A stretch of DNA of 64,000 bases, taken from Cardinalis cardinalis (lineage: Eukaryota; Chordata; Aves; Passeriformes; Cardinalidae). The translations under genes were made by a program, and so were the position numbers. The notes below the pieces were generated by a model, which saw only the letters and a list, made by a program, of their open reading frames with translations, had not been told where the DNA came from and ran no database searches. The stretch lies in contig JACDOX010000007.1 of the NCBI GenBank assembly GCA_014549065.1, positions 5,449,034 through 5,513,033 on the forward strand, in the 5' to 3' direction. The number at the start of each line of letters is the position of its first letter. Positions within the stretch are counted from its first letter, which is position 1. This document shows positions 62,542 through 64,000 of this stretch, piece by piece.

Positions 62542-64000
62542 GAACTGTATTTTGGGTAACACCTGAGTTTCTCTCCTCTCTATCCTGCTGTGGAAAAAAC
62601 TTCCCACTGAAATTGGTGAAAACTTCATAAAAACTATTTTTTTCNAAATCTGCAAGAAATAGTGCTAAGCCTTTAAAAAAATCTGAGTAAAATCCAATTC
62701 CTTAAATCCCTGATGGAAGAAATCGTATTACCTTCAATGCTATTATATACAGGACAAAGCCTGTAAGGCTTTGCTGAGAGATTGAAAAAGGCAAATTAAT
62801 GACAGCACTTGAAATTACCTGTAATTATCAGTGACACCGGGTCAGCATCATTGCAATGAGAGTCTCTCAGAGTGATCATTCTGACTGGTTCGGGATTCAT
62901 GCAAAACTGCCAAACAAAACGTGACCTCCACAATCACTATTAACGTATCTCTGGAGCATTTAAGCATCTGAATTCACAATCTACTGTGTAGCTGCTTTCA
63001 TCTTTTGAAGAGCAGTTAAATTCTGAAGGGTCCCAAGCGTTTTCCTAGTCAAAATCACCTCTTCTTTCCCATTCATATTTACTCAGGTCTCTCTCTTCAC
63101 TGTCACCGTCACACAATGTCTCTTCAGCAGCTATAACAACTGCTTATATGGAAAAGTAATAATAGGAAGGCGTTTAATGAATTTTAAGCTGACTTTAATG
63201 TAATTTAGCAGCTGGAAACAAGGAGAAGAGCCAGCACAGTGTGACCTGCCAGCTCTCTATGGATTGTCAGTGGTCAATGTAGCACATATTTCAGCACTGC
63301 TCTCCAGGGTACGCTGGCAATGTTTCTTTTCTCCAGCTACATTCCTGATTTCAATTAAATCAGCATCTGAAGTACTCTTTCTGATATAGTTAGTGCTTTC
63401 CAATAAATGCTCCTGGCTTTGTTTCTCCCCAGATGCTGTCCTTCCTAACACTTCTGTTCTCAACAAGTGAAGCAGACATCACCTGAAAAGATGTTTTTAG
63501 AGAGACTAAACACAAAATTTTGTTTTAAGAAAGCAGGGAAGAAGTAGCCCTTTGGTTACAGAGCCATAATTCCTTCCTTCCTGGAGGATGTCTCCAAATT
63601 GTTCTTTTGTTCACTCTCTGTTACTTTTCAATGTTAGATCTGGACTGGTGTTGATTTTTTTGCTCTTCCTATAACTATAAAGGAATTTCCAACATAAAAC
63701 CACTCATCAAACTATACAGCTGAAGTTTTAAGTTTGCAGTGACCAAGCATACCTTGAAGTTATTTTCTCTTTATTTTCCACTAAGTATATGAACCAAATT
63801 GTTAACACATTGACCCAATGCCTTTGAGGCTTTATAAGAGTTTTTATCACAGCTTGCAATTAGTATTATATAGTTTCTTTTGAAGGAGGCGTGGAACAGG
63901 TGTCTTAACTTTCTGCTCTTTGCTTCCATCCCCTCCAGTTCAATGAAAAATATGCACTTTAACACTATTTATTAAGATTACCCTTGCTTCCGGTTCAGAT
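62542..64000. other. Intergenic, possible conserved non-coding block
   Basis: 62750-62960 is repeat-free with homeodomain-like AATTAATG and TAATTA cores and no coding frame. Its texture suggests conserved regulatory DNA. Nothing else recognised to the window end. Confidence 0.4.

Overview
The window reads as a stretch of bird chromosome. It carries many 3'-end fragments of CR1 retrotransposons, several with the typical avian tail of GATTCTGTGA-like repeats, and two vertebrate housekeeping genes, ALG2 and SEC61B, arranged head to head. Base composition is AT-rich apart from one sharp CpG island around 36.3-37.4 kb. Many single Ns and one 50-N gap show a draft assembly.

Layout: 1-12 kb has no gene I can support. 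12.2-15.4 kb holds a compact two-exon gene on the minus strand that I assign to the interferon-induced 6-16 / ISG12 (IFI6/IFI27-like) family. It has a TATA box, a cluster of interferon-stimulated response elements (ISREs), good splice sites and two poly(A) signals just after the stop. 15.4-33.6 kb is gene-poor, with CR1 fragments and a GGAGA microsatellite that breaks the assembly. 33.6-36.7 kb is ALG2 (minus, two coding exons), and 37.1-42.3 kb is SEC61B (plus, four coding exons). The two share a CpG-island promoter of about 390 bp. 42.3-64 kb is intergenic, with CR1 copies including one of about 1.3 kb that retains degraded reverse-transcriptase sequence.

ALG2 (lipid-linked oligosaccharide mannosyltransferase) and SEC61B (translocon beta subunit) both serve the endoplasmic reticulum secretory pathway, and their shared promoter contains ACGT-core motifs of the unfolded-protein-response type. 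The 6-16-like gene is the most interesting item. Its predicted 100-residue product is two tandem copies of the conserved family block, but the hydrophobic residues typical of the family are replaced by Ser, Thr, Gly and charged residues. It may therefore be a soluble interferon-induced protein unlike known relatives. All statements come from reading the sequence; no database search was run.
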